DNA from: Medicago truncatula
Taxonomy: Eukaryota > Streptophyta > Magnoliopsida > Fabales > Fabaceae
DNA: 64,000 nucleotides
Direction: 5' to 3'
NCBI RefSeq assembly: GCF_003473485.1
Contig: NC_053042.1
Span: 37,414,762 to 37,478,761 of the forward strand
The first letter of the stretch is position 1. Every line of letters begins with the position of its first letter. The notes under the pieces are model-generated. The model searched no databases, was not told the DNA's origin, and was given only the letters and a program-made list of their open reading frames with translations. Below are positions 37,321 through 49,258 of the stretch, piece after piece. The position numbers and the translations under genes are program-made.

Positions 37321-40300
37321 ATGGCACCCACACCTTCTTCTTCTTCCAAGCAAATCCACACAACCCATTTGATAACTCCACGTTCAAAGCATCGTCTTAA
37401 TTTCAATGGCGTCAAACCAGCACCTACACCACCACATCCACACCCATCACCCCATCCAAATTTCAACAACAAAGATTCTCCCCCTGAACACCCAATTGAA
37501 GTTATTGCGAGAATTCGTGACTACCCGGATCGAAAAGACAAGCCTTTATCTGTTTTACAAGCAAGTTCTAATTCTAGATCTATAAGGGTGAAGGCTGATT
37601 TTGGTTATAGAGATTTTACTCTTGATGGGGTGTCTGTTTCTGAGGAAGAAGAATTGGACTTGTTCTACAAGAAATTTGTGGAATCAAGGATTAATGGTGT
37701 GAAATTGGGGGATAAATGTACTATTATGATGTATGGACCAACTGGTTCTGGTAAGAGTCATACGATGTTTGGGTGTTCGAAGCAGGCGGGGATTGTGTAT
37801 AGGGCTTTGAGGGATATTCTTGGAGATGGGGATACAGATTCTGAGGGTAGTGATGGTGATTCTTCTAAAGGGTTTTGTCTCGGGGTGAGGACTTTTGTTC
37901 AGGTTACTGTTTTGGAGATTTATAATGAGGAGATTTATGATCTTTTGTCCACTAATGGAGGTGGTGGTGGAGGTGGAGGGTTTGGATTTGGTTGGTCTAA
38001 GAGCAATGCTTCAAAGGTAATAATATATAGTACATGTTACATAACATAACATGTTGGTTTCAGCATTTGATCTGTTTTATGTTTTGTTATTTTTGCTTCA
38101 AATGTGTTTAGTCTGTTGTTGTACATTTTAGGTTTTTGTTCTTCAGATCATATGATTCTGGAATTTGGCATTAGGATTGTTATTTGACTCCGTTTCGCTA
38201 TATGCTCACAAAATTTGTATGTTTTAGTTATTTTCATAATTTGTACAAATTTGGTAGGTTAGTTTTACTGTTTGTATGGTTCAGTTTGCTTTGGATGAAA
38301 AAAAATAATTATCTGGACTAGTTATTATTCAAATCCATATTAAACATCAGATGTTAGTTTTGAAAGTGTTAACCGAACCATTTTCTTTTTAACTAATTGT
38401 ATTGTATGTGCTGAACAATTGGATAGTGCCACTTTCTTACTTGTGTACTCTATAGGTTTTGTTCTTCTGATCATATCTAGGATTTAGCGTTACAGTTGTT
38501 ATTTGGCTCAGTTTCACTATATGCTTATGAAGTTTGCATGTTTTACTTCTTATGTTCCGGTAAACCAAAAAGTCAGATGAGTTTGGAAATCGAAACAACT
38601 TATGTTCAAAATTTGTACACATTTGGTTGGTTAAATTTGCTCTTTCTTTAGCTCAGTTGGTTCAGGATAAGAAAAGCTTACTTGGGCATATTAATATTGA
38701 AAATCAGATGTTAGTTTGAAGTGTTAACTGAACCATAGTATTGAAAAGCTTACTTTGGCTAGTTATTCATACTAATATTGAAAATCAGATGTTAGTTTAA
38801 GGTGTTAACTGAACCATATCCTTTTTAATTAATTGAGTGAGCTGAACACTTGATGGTGCCACTTTCTTATTTCTTCAATTTGACTGGTAGGTCAAACTTG
38901 AAGTGATGGGAAAAAAGGCTAAGAATGCAACCTATATCTCTGGAAATGAAGCAGGAAAGATCTCAAAAGAAATTCAGAAAGTGGAGAAGCGAAGGATTGT
39001 TAAAAGCACACTTTGTAATGACAGGAGTTCCAGAAGTCACTGCATGGTATAGTTGATTTTGTGGAAGGTGGTTCTTGTAAAGTTTATTAAGTTTCATTGA
39101 TTGGTAACTGATGACTTGTTTTCGATTCTGACCAGGTAATACTTGATGTCCCAACTGTGGGAGGACGGCTAATGCTTGTCGACATGGCAGGATCAGAAAA
39201 TATTGAACAAGCTGGTCAAACTGGATTTGAGGCAAAAATGCAGGTTATTATATTTCTGCCATATCGATTCTCTTTTTTTAATCTTGCAGGTTCTCTATGG
39301 ATTATATAACACTGTTGATGAATTTACAGACTGCAAAAATTAATCAAGGAAATATAGCATTGAAGAGAGTGGTCGAGTCTATTGCAAATGGTGATTCACA
39401 TGTGCCTTTTAGAGACAGCAAACTTACCATGCTTCTGCAGGTAATCAGCTAATTGTTGTTTTCTAGTTGAGTTAATTGTTTGATCCCGATCCGTGTTATT
39501 CCAAGTTAGTTCTTATGATGCTGAGTACTTTTTCTATTTTCCCTTTTTAAGGATTCATTTGAAGATGATAAGTCAAAAATTCTAATGATACTATGTGCAA
39601 GTCCGGATCCTAAGGAGATCCACAAGACAATCTCTACACTAGAATATGGAGCCAAAGCAAAATGTATAGTTCGTGGTCCTCATACCCCGGTTAAGGAGGA
39701 GGACTCTTCTTCTACTGTCATTTTGGGATCAAGAATTGCTGCAATGGATGAATTTATCATGAAGCTACAAATGGAAAACAAGCTAAGAGAGAAAGAGCGA
39801 AACGAAGCGCACAAAAAGCTCATGAAGAAAGAGGAAGAAATTGCTGCTTTAAGAACTAAAGTGGAAACAGCTCCTGCAAGCGAGGAGGAGATTAACCTTA
39901 AGGTAAACGAACGAACCCGCCATCTGAGACAGGAGTTGGAAAAGAAATTGGAAGAGTGTCAAAGAATGACCAATGAGTTTGTTGAGTTGGAGAGAAAGAG
40001 AATGGAAGAAAGGATATTGCAGCAGCAGGAGGAAGTTGAAATTCTGAGGAAGAGACTGGAAGAAATTGAGTTGCAGCTGTGCAGTTCTTCAAAGCAAGAG
40101 CGTAAGGATGAAAACGAGTCAAAAGAAATGGAGCCGAATGGGTTCATGAGAAAACTGCTTAGCGTTTACAAAAGCACGGATGATCTTGGAATGGTGAAAT
40201 CGATGGATTTGGACATGGATGATCAAGAACCATTCCTTGCGCGCGAAGTTATTGTCGGCATGCAAGGCATTTCACCAAACCAACCTTGTCCAAATACTTT

Positions 40301-40745
40301 GAAAAATGGAGTACAAGAAGATGCTTATGTTTGTGCACCAAACTTTGGTCAAAAAGCATGTCTAAGTACAGTATATGAAGAAGAAGGAGAAGAAGAAGCA
40401 GAGCAGGATCATGATAAAGTGGAAGAAGATGAGGAAGTGGAGAAAGAGGTGATAGAGGAAAAGAGGGTATGTAGTGTTGTTAACAAAAGTCCGAAGATAG
40501 AGGATTATACTGGAGCGGACAAGGAAAATAATGGTTCCAATAGGCTGCTGAGAATTCACAACATATTTACTCTCTGTGGAAACCAAAGGGAACTCTCCCA
40601 ATATGGAACACCAATCCCTACAAAAAAGAGGTCTGATGAAAGTTTTGATTTCAAATGCTCTCCTGTGAAATCAAGTGAGAAGAAGGATTCTGTTTTAAGA
40701 GTGTCCAACAAGGAGAACTTGGAAGCATATGTTATTGGAAATTAG
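37321..40745 (+). CDS. KIN10A: Kinesin KIN10A (phragmoplast-associated, PAKRP2 type)
   Basis: N-terminal-motor kinesin of the plant KIN-10 group. Its Arabidopsis relative PAKRP2 acts at the phragmoplast and is thought to carry Golgi-derived vesicles in cytokinesis. Five exons, 37321-38016, 38891-39046, 39136-39243, 39330-39440 and 39552-40745, give 2265 nt and 754 residues. The frame is open upstream to an ATG at 37105, but MAPTPSSS at 37321 matches the family N-terminus, so this start is preferred. The motor spans about 60-400: P-loop GPTGSGKS at 139-146, switch I SSRSH at 278-282, switch II DMAGSE at 300-305. A charged coiled coil covers about 420-540, an acidic Glu-rich stretch about 630-665, and the conserved C-terminal IFTLCGNQRELS is near 695. 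A poly-Gly run near residue 220 lies in a variable loop. Confidence 0.94.
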
Positions 40746-42399
40746 CTTCAATTTATATGTACTGAAGCATGAAAAAAGCTGTATAATATGTGATTGGAGG
40801 ATGTGTTTCTTCCTATGAAATACTACTATTTCATTTTGTGTTGAATTTGTTCAGTATTTTTTTTTTTAAAGTGGAGTTTGCTCTATATTTGATAATGAAT
40901 GAATGATCTATATAAATGTATTCTCTGTCTGCTTTGTTTCCATTCCATACTGAGTAAATACCCTCTTCCCTTTTGGCACTTGCATTAATCCAAATCCTTT
41001 GCTTTATCGTAATTCCAGAAAAGTATCACAAACCAATATTTCTACAGAAGTTTTTTCTTCCTACAATGCCCCCTTTATTTTACAGATTTCTACCTCCTGA
41101 CCAAGAGAGCTTAGAATTTGGTTAAAATCTGAGGCCAACGAGAACTCCTGTTAAAACTAAAAATAGTGCAGAGCCATTTGTTTGAAACTGTTGAGTACTT
41201 GAGTTGTTCCCTTGTTGGGACTTGAAGTAATGGCTTGCATGAAATTGGACTCCAAATATGATGCATTACATCTTGTAAAAAAAATGATCCACTGCATAGT
41301 CATATACATTTTCATGCCTACGGAAATAGATTCTCTCAATTGAAAAGAAACTTGAGGAAACAATGTGGAGATCAATGGTCAAGATCTCCACTTCCTCGAG
41401 TTATTTTCCAATGGAGAGAACGCATATGAATTTTGTGTTCCTATTTTCATCCTATTATATTTTGGCAATTATATTTTAAACAATGAAAACCACCATGAAT
41501 TAATGCATATTAGTGAGTGGCCAAAAGTTAAAATTTCTATAAATAATTATTCCAGCAAAAAATAACTAAGTGTATTTTATTTATTCACCAAATTGAGAAA
41601 TGCCATGGAATATGTATTATACATTTGAGAATTGAAAGCGTTATTGTCGCATAATTTATGACTAAAAATAGGTTGCTAATATTAATCACAAATATAACCA
41701 AAGAAAATGAAAATTAGATTGCAACATCTATGGATGTCCATTAAAAAAAAAACTTGTTTAGTTACTGGTTTTGATTTGCATGGCCACCGTTAGGGGCTTG
41801 TAGATCAAAATCCAGTAAGCTTTCAATTTTGATTTTTGAGATTTTCCTGAAACTCTCCCTCTTTTTGGTTGGTTTGGTTAAGATTCAATTCTCTTTCCAA
41901 ACCTTTCCAGCCAAGAACTGTCCTATACTTTTCCTCCCATGTTGTCATCAACATTCACATTTTTTCTTTATTCATCATTTTTGTTTGATGCTTAATTTAT
42001 GGTTTTCAGCTTTGGGAATTAGGCCAACAAATTAGTGCATGGTTCATTCCAACATTTCTTTTTGGAGGTATATTAATTGTCACGTTCATTTTTCTTGTAT
42101 TATATCATATTTTTCCAATTATTTTGATGATCATAACTTTATGAGATGAAATGATGATTAGTTTAGTTGGTAAATAGGTAATGTGATTGATAATAATGCC
42201 GTTCATTTGTTAGCAACGTTGTCATTGTCGTATGCTAGCTTCCAAATTTATGATCATATGTCATCTTATATTATGACCGAAGATCTATTGTATGATTGAT
42301 ATTATTATTTTTTCGACTTTCAGAAAATTGTAGTTGATTTCATTGAAGATTGAAAGTGTCAACACCTTAAAGTGGAAAGTTTATACATAGTATTGCAAA
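40746..42399. other. Intergenic between KIN10A and the CRIB gene
   Basis: KIN10A 3' UTR, AT-rich spacer, and the presumed promoter and 5' leader of the CRIB-protein gene. The leader may contain an intron. No other gene or mobile element was recognised. Confidence 0.5.
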
Positions 42400-43526
42400 A
42401 TGAATCAAGGAGGTGGTACATCTGTAAAGATGTCCTCGACCGCGGTGAAAGGCCAAGTGAAAGGTCTCCTTAAAGGACTCAGATACATATCTCAGATGTT
42501 TGGTAAGTCTCTATGTCACAAAAAAAATTAAATTAATAAGTCATTTTTTATGGAGAGTCATGTCACCGTGAAAACAAACATGCACTACATATATTTTCAA
42601 AACCTTAGTAGTGCTAATGAATTTCAATATATATATCTACACATTAGAAAAAAATTAAAGGATAAGAATTTTCCAGATGAGGATGAAGAACAGGAGATAG
42701 AAATTGGGTTCCCAACAGATGTAAAGCATTTGGCACATATTGGATGTGAAGATGAAAAGACAAATAAACCTAGCTGGGTAAAATGTTCATTTTTTTTCTT
42801 TCTCCTTCAATAAAATGAACCCCCACACTACTTGATTAATTGTTTATTAAATTAAATGTTAAATTTTGCAGATGACAGAGTTCAAAGAAACACAACAACC
42901 TTCAACAGGAGCAAAGACCTCTGAAGGTCAAGGTTTGATTCTTTCATTATTTATAGTCAAAACAATTATGTTAAAAGAAGTTATGGTATTTATATTTAAT
43001 CCTAGACTAGTGTACAATGTTAAAGAAGTTGCAAAATAGACTTGCCTAACAAGTAACAATAATTTCAACTTTTTTTCATGTTGTTGGTATATAACTATTT
43101 TTGACAGAATTTTGTTGAATTCTAATAAATATAACTATGGATGCAGATAACGGTAATAATAGTGACACCAATAGAGTAAAAGGAGACACCAATAGTGTAA
43201 AAGGAGAAGGGAAGAGAAACAGCATTCGAAGATCAAGGCCGCGTTCATCAGAGAACCAATCCTCAACGAACTCGTCTCCACCACGAGAGGAAGGAGCATC
43301 CACAAAGACAACTCGACGACACCGACAAAGTCGTCAATCCAATGAAGATGAAGAAAACAGCAAGCCCCCAACTACAAAACAATCTCGCAGAAAGGCAAAA
43401 TCATCGTCGGAGGAAAAGGATAAGGAAACTTCTTCCACAAGAAAGACCTCTAGAACTCGAAAGTCGTCTAAGGCTGATTCCTTAACTGATATCCCCTTCA
43501 CAGATCCAGGGCCTTCAGCCCAATAG
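42400..43526 (+). CDS. ROP-interactive CRIB motif protein (RIC10-like)
   Basis: Predicted effector of ROP (plant Rho) GTPases. Four exons, 42400-42502, 42677-42777, 42872-42932 and 43147-43526, give 645 nt and 214 residues with consistent phases. The CRIB motif is at about 44-57: IGFPTDVKHLAHIG, with the conserved I, P, H and H-x-G positions. The N-terminal KGLLKGLRYISQMF (21-34) resembles the short basic/hydrophobic stretch in front of the CRIB in RIC10/RIC11. The long tail, 89-214, is rich in Ser, Arg, Lys and Thr with repeated SRRK/RKTS/TRK patches; it should be disordered and strongly basic. The first ATG was chosen; a second Met at codon 11 is possible. The exact RIC subtype is uncertain. 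Confidence 0.82.
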
Positions 43527-44159
43527 ACACCTCTTAAGTGATTAATAGTGCTCTGGCATAAATAATTTCAGTTTTAGAGAGAGATTTCGAGAGCAGGATA
43601 TATTTTATTCTTCTCTTGTTTATATTGTTATGACATTGTATCATCATCATCTTATCTTACATGGTGTTGTCACTTCAATTTACAACTACTTTTCTTCCAT
43701 CTCTTTTTCTTTTTTCCATATATATCTTTTAATTTTGAATTATTAACGTTTACTTTCTCCTTTCTTTTTTAATTTGTGTTTTAGAATAATACACTCAAAC
43801 TAAGGAAGTGTATTTTTGAAGTTTGTTTTCTTCTATAATACCTCATTTTCTTCTATAATACTTTCTCTTTCCAAAGACATAATCAGAATTCTAGAGGGAA
43901 GTGGATGAAGTCTGAATTAGGGTTATAAAAAGATAAGAGTGACGCAACCGTCAGCTGGATTCAAGGGTTAGTTATGTCGACCGACAGCTGGATTCAACCG
44001 TCCCTTAACAGCATAAGCCCTCATGATGTCTAACACGATGACTTTTGCACACACATGGCTGGTCCAAGCATAAAGCAGCTCAAAACCTTGTTTTAGATCT
44101 CCAAAAATAAATAATCTTTTATTAGAAAATAAGCCTCAAAATAAAATTAAAATAAAATA
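43527..44159. other. Spacer between the CRIB gene and the GLTP duplication
   Basis: 3' flank of the CRIB gene and AT-rich spacer. A word containing ACAGCTGGATTCAA is repeated around 43950 and 43985. No gene was recognised. Confidence 0.5.
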
Positions 44160-44673
44160 TTACAGTATTAGTTAAAATTTTAAGGGCAACGTGTAGCAAC
44201 TTGCATTTGGTCTAGGGGTGGTATGAATTGTACTCATATTTAGGGTTGACGTATCAAGTGAGTTAGTTAGAAGTATCGCATTAGATAAAAACATGTATTT
44301 ATTTTTTTTTTTTTTAAGGAAGATAAAAACATGTATGATGTTTGTTTTTAATTTAAGCATCTTGTTTTAGTTTCAATAACTGAATAATCACTTTTCTTGT
44401 TTGTATAGATAATCAATATTCTATTAACCACATGCGAATATAGTTCAATAAGTTTGTTTCTTGCCAAACCAAATTGCGTTTATCCCAACATTCCATTCAC
44501 CAAACAGAAAACAAGTCATTTGTAAGGTAAATGACTATAGGTCATTAATTTTGTTATCATGTCCATTATTTTGGATGCCAATAGAGAAACACAGAGTTTA
44601 AGGACTCAAACAAAACAGAGAGTGAGAATGCAAGAGCCATTCCTCAATAGACTTCTGTCCATGAATCCATCCT

Positions 44674-47410
44674 TTATGAAGCCTTCAATTCATCCAATCC
44701 AAATCGAGCCTGTGTCAAAACAACAAACTTTTAAGTTCAAAGTTCCTTTAGAGAAATAAATATCTTCATCATGGAACTGCTATCACTGTGTGCGTGTTGG
44801 ACTTTTTTTATTTAACAAAATATATATCTCTAAATATGGCTTAACTAAGAACATGATAATGCAGAGTTTCAGGGATTTGGATTCCATGCAGTAAATGCAT
44901 GACACATTAATTGATCTTGACAGTCTGGTCTCAAATCCAAGATGAACATTGTTCTCAGATGTTTTCATGCAGATGTAATCTGATTCGACTGGTCTCAATT
45001 AATGTGTGTAAATCCCTTGTTTTCAAAATGCAAGGAATCCAAGTCCACAGTTCAGTCTCCTTTTTCAGGCCATGTAGATTAATGTCAGCAATCATCGTTA
45101 ATAAGCTAAAAGAAATTTTACCAGAAACTTGTGATTCTCTTCAAGGAAAGGAGAAAAGCTAGTACAAAATTGCTCAATGTCAGCATTGATATCACCACCT
45201 CCATGAATTTCTTCCTATCAGGAGCAAGCATCATCGCTACCTGTAGGTAAAATATTTATGTTACAAAACCATGTTACCATATACTACATGAACACTCATA
45301 AAAATAGAAAACAAATCCCTTACAGTGACGGTTGAACTAGCAAGCCAGCCATGCCACTTCTTTAGAGTCTTGTAATAGGAATCAGTACAGGCTTGTGACA
45401 TTGACCAATCTGCATGCTCAATTAAGTTTCGGAACACTGCCACCAAGAAATCCATAGCTCTGCAGATTTTACATGTCAGAGAAATAAATGTGTCATAAAT
45501 TAAAATACTAACAAATTATATAAAGGAAACAAATAAGCATTTGCTGAGGCCTCTGACACGAGAAAACAAAATCAGTAAACTACGAATAATTCCGAGCTTC
45601 ATAAGCTCAACATATATTGAAGAAAAATAAAAAGCTTTATAATTGATGCTACTGAAAGAATCCACCATTGAGCTGAAAGATTATAAAGTATTATAAATCT
45701 TCCCTAACACACCTTGAAAAAGTGACTCATTTAGAACAAATAGAAATAATATAAATTATCCACGCATAGTAAACATTCTTGCATGTATGCACACATTACT
45801 GTTCTTTATAGAATCTCTATTCATTATGTCAAGTATCATGTTGCATTTTAACTGTTCATTTACTCATGCAAAACAAACTCTACTTGGAACATCACAATGT
45901 CAAGAAAGAGTTTTCTATGATAACAGATTCGAGAACACCATACCAGTAGTAATTAAAGTTAAGCAGTAATTGTTTGGCATTCATTACCTTGTAAGCCAGA
46001 GAAGTCCGGTGGTACAACTGGATGATGCCTTGGCAGTTTTAGTTTCAACTTCTACTTGTACCAAACTATACAGGCAGTTGAATTTGGCTGGATTAGATAA
46101 ATATTTGGATTCCAATCTCTGCGGTGAAAGTCAAAATAGTATAGAGTAAGAATATGTGGCATCTGAATTGTTGAATCCAATACAAATTATGTTTTTTTTC
46201 GATAAAAAATATATGTTTGGTACATATAATTTGCCAATAGTTGTACAAAATGTAGTACAGTGTAATTATATATATGCAAGCCAACTAAACAGGAATTTGA
46301 AAAATGAATCTACACCCAGTTTACACTTCAAGGTATAGTATAGCCATATAACCATGGTATGTCATCTTAAGGAAAACAAAATACTACACTGATCTAAAGC
46401 TGCAAGCAATCATATGACATATATATACGGGATGAAAAACACAAGATAAAAACAGGTGATAAAACATACCGATATATTACCACCTATGTCAGATTTGACA
46501 ATGGCCATAGCAGCTCAAAACTTATCTGCCATAAGAATAACACCAGTTCAGTCAACAATGATACAAGTGATCATATTATGGCACATTTGACACAGACCAA
46601 GCATCAAATTGTAACACAATGATTTGCAATCTATCATGTTTTACATGTTTAAGTTGTAGAGTTTAGATTGTAATGAACTACTTTTACAGATTAAAAGATA
46701 TGTCTGTGCATGTTTTTGATAGAGATGGGTTCAAGATCCTCTTGTTTTCTATTCCTTTTCCTCTTAATGAAATATTTCCTTAAAAAAATGATTTCGAAAC
46801 TTAAATAACCAAGAAACAGGTTAAAAACAGTCTACAAAACGTTCACATGCTGCTAAGGGGTAAAAAGGGAAGACGCTATAAATGCAGAGATATTGTATAA
46901 ATTCCACAGTATAATTAAAGAACCAAATTTATACTTTAAAATATGACGTGCAATCATCGGAGTGGCCTTATATTAAACATGCTAGTATGTGTCGAATATA
47001 AGGAGGAGTAAGGTAAAGAAGTAGGCTCAATAAAGATACAGCGGTCTTTTAAGCTGCAGATAGTGGCTATTTAGGTTACAGGCTTCAATGCTGCATAGAC
47101 TTGAATTGATTTGGAATAATAGATTAAATTTATGGTAGTTATAGTTTTGTTTAATACGCATTTGATTATTCAAACGGGCCATTCTATACTCCCCTCACAA
47201 AATAAAACACATCAAGATGTCAAATAATCAAGTTTTCCTTTCATTATCCTCGTCTTGCAACAATAACATATCAAAGGACGTAGAGTAATGACCTATAACA
47301 GGAAGTATATGCTTGCAAACATCCAAGAAAGGCTGTGACAGAATTTCTCCCTGTTCAGACTTTATATGCTTCATTCCTTCCAATGTAGGAGCGAAAACGG
47401 TCCCTTCCAT
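44674..47410 (-). pseudogene. Glycolipid transfer protein, inactivated tandem copy
   Basis: Left copy of a GLTP gene, same exon plan as the intact copy at 49259-52155. Exons on the minus strand: 47293-47410, 46470-46525, 45988-46118, 45324-45459, 45122-45240 and 44674-44709. Two changes disable it. Codon 43 is TGA at 46515-46517 where the sister copy has GGA, ending the protein at LPVIDKF. Exon 5 lacks 13 bp between two short CACCTCC/CCTCC repeats near 45200-45206 (119 bp against 132), shifting the frame within the FMEVIQGGGD region. The donor after exon 1 reads GTCATT instead of GTAATT. The other exons remain readable (for example DWSMSQACTDSYYKTLKKWH), so decay began after the duplication. 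A transcript may still be made, since the promoter region is duplicated too. Confidence 0.9.
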
Positions 47411-47479
47411 TTTTGTATTTTGCTGCAGATGACACATCCATAACTCAATAAACATACAAATAAAAGTTCAACAGACCAA

Positions 47480-47731
47480 GGGCCTGTTTCGATTGGCTTA
47501 TTTGTGCTTTATTTACTGACATAAGTTTTGTCGATTTTCATAAGCTTCAAACTTATTTACATAAGTTCTTTAATCTAGCTTATAAAAACAACTTAGAGCA
47601 TGTACAAAAAGAATTTAACATCATTATATCCTTAGCTATAAAAATATCTTATTCAAGCTTATACATAAGCGCTTATCATGATAAACACTTGTGCTATAAA
47701 CTGCAAATAAGTTGTTTATCCAAACTGGCCC
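47480..47731. mobile_element. Tourist-like MITE in the 5'-UTR intron of GLTP copy 1
   Basis: About 250 bp. The left end is GGGCCTGTTTCGATTGGCTT and the right end reads GGGCCAGTTTGGATAAACAA in reverse complement. The flanks read CAA on both sides. It sits between the coding exon 1 (47410) and the likely non-coding first exon (GT donor near 48289 on the minus strand). The same insertion is at 52224-52473 in copy 2. Confidence 0.78.
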
Positions 47732-49258
47732 CAAATCAACATAAAGCCACTCCTATCACCCTACACATATATATTATATATTCCTTTCTTTTTGACTAGA
47801 TGATAAATTTCGTAATATAAATTCGATAATAAAAACACAGATCTTTCAAAATATCCTAGTAAAAGGATAGATACAAAAGAAGCAATTTTATCTTAAAATA
47901 TCCTAACAAAGCATCAAAATCTAAAAATTAAGCCAGTGAGAAGCAATTTTACATAATGCTTATAGCTAAGTATACATAATAACTTGCATCTGATCATCAC
48001 AATTTATTTTCCTTACATAATTGAACTCTAGTTTAGTGCCCATCACCAATGGAAATCAAAGAACACACACAGAATTGAGCTGCTTATTTTAAAATAAATT
48101 AAAAATCAAAACTTTACTGGGAAAAAAAAAAATCAAAATGAAGTTCAATTGCATGCCCATGTACTAATTTTTCAAAATTTCACAACTTTCCAATGCAACA
48201 AACTTTGATCCATTAATTAAATAATTAGAATTGAACAATTGAATTTCTTGTTAAACAAAACAAAATTGCAAGTGATAACGGCTTACATGTGAAACAAAGT
48301 TGAAGAATGAAGAAAATGAAGTCATAACGGCTTCTTTGATCCACTTGTTCTTTTTCATTAAGTTTACATTGTCGGTTGACCAAAAAAAATTACATTGTTG
48401 GTAATCAGTTAGATAAGTTAGACATGAGGTTAAAATAAAAATTGTGATTATTGATTTTTTTTTTCTATACATAAAATGCTTACAACATTTGTTTAATAGA
48501 AGACGCGGTTGCTCTGGCAAAAAAAATGAATCTTTTTAGTTGATAAATTATTTCGTCACAAATATCATTAAACGATATCATAGTATTAGTTAAAAATTTA
48601 AGAGCTATGTGAAACAAAATGAATTTGGTCTACGGGTGGTGTGAATTGTTCTCATATTTTGGGTTGACGTGCCAAGTGTGTTAGTTAGAAGTATCAGAAC
48701 TGCCTTTTAAGGCAATTTTGGTTTGGTTGAAAATAAAACCTACGACATCAAGTTTACACACCCTTCTTGTCCTGGCAAACGAAATTACAGTTTACAGTTT
48801 ACACATCCCATCAAGTCTGTTTTTTTCTCCCTTAAAAATAAAGTCTTTTTTTTTTTTCTTTTCTAGCTAGAGTTCAGTTAGTGTCTTAATGCTCAGTTGT
48901 AAACAACAGTCATGTTCTTTCAAAAACTGAATAATCACTCTTCTTGCTTTTATTGATAAAGCTGAAAATAATCACTCTTCTTGTTTGTATAGATAATCAA
49001 TATTTATATTAACCGCATGCGAATATAGTTCAATAAGTTTGTTTCTTGCCAAACCAAATTGCGTTTATCCCAACATTCCATTCACCAAACAAAAAACAAG
49101 TCATTTGTAAGGTAAATGACTATAGGTCATTAATTTTGTTATCATGTCCATTATTTTGGATGCCAATAGAGAAACACAGAGTTTAAGGACTCAAACAAAA
49201 CAGAGAGTGAGAATGCAAGAGCCATTCCTCAATAGACTTCTGTCCATGAATCCATCCT

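Larger units (their letters stand above)
44160..48540. repeat. Tandem segmental duplication, unit 1 (broken GLTP copy)
   Basis: This block and 48577-53250 align in direct orientation nearly end to end, including exons, introns, the 5'-UTR intron with its MITE, and both flanks. Shared left edge: AGTATTAGTTAAAA followed by TTTGGTCTA. Shared right edge: GTCGGTT...ATCAGTTAGATAAGTTA and GACATGAGGTTAAAATAAAA. Small insertions and deletions distinguish the units. Unit edges are approximate. Confidence 0.88.

Noticed and set aside
43076-43371. Two minus-strand frames over the CRIB gene's last exon
   Set aside because: They mirror the biased Ser/Arg codons of the real exon.
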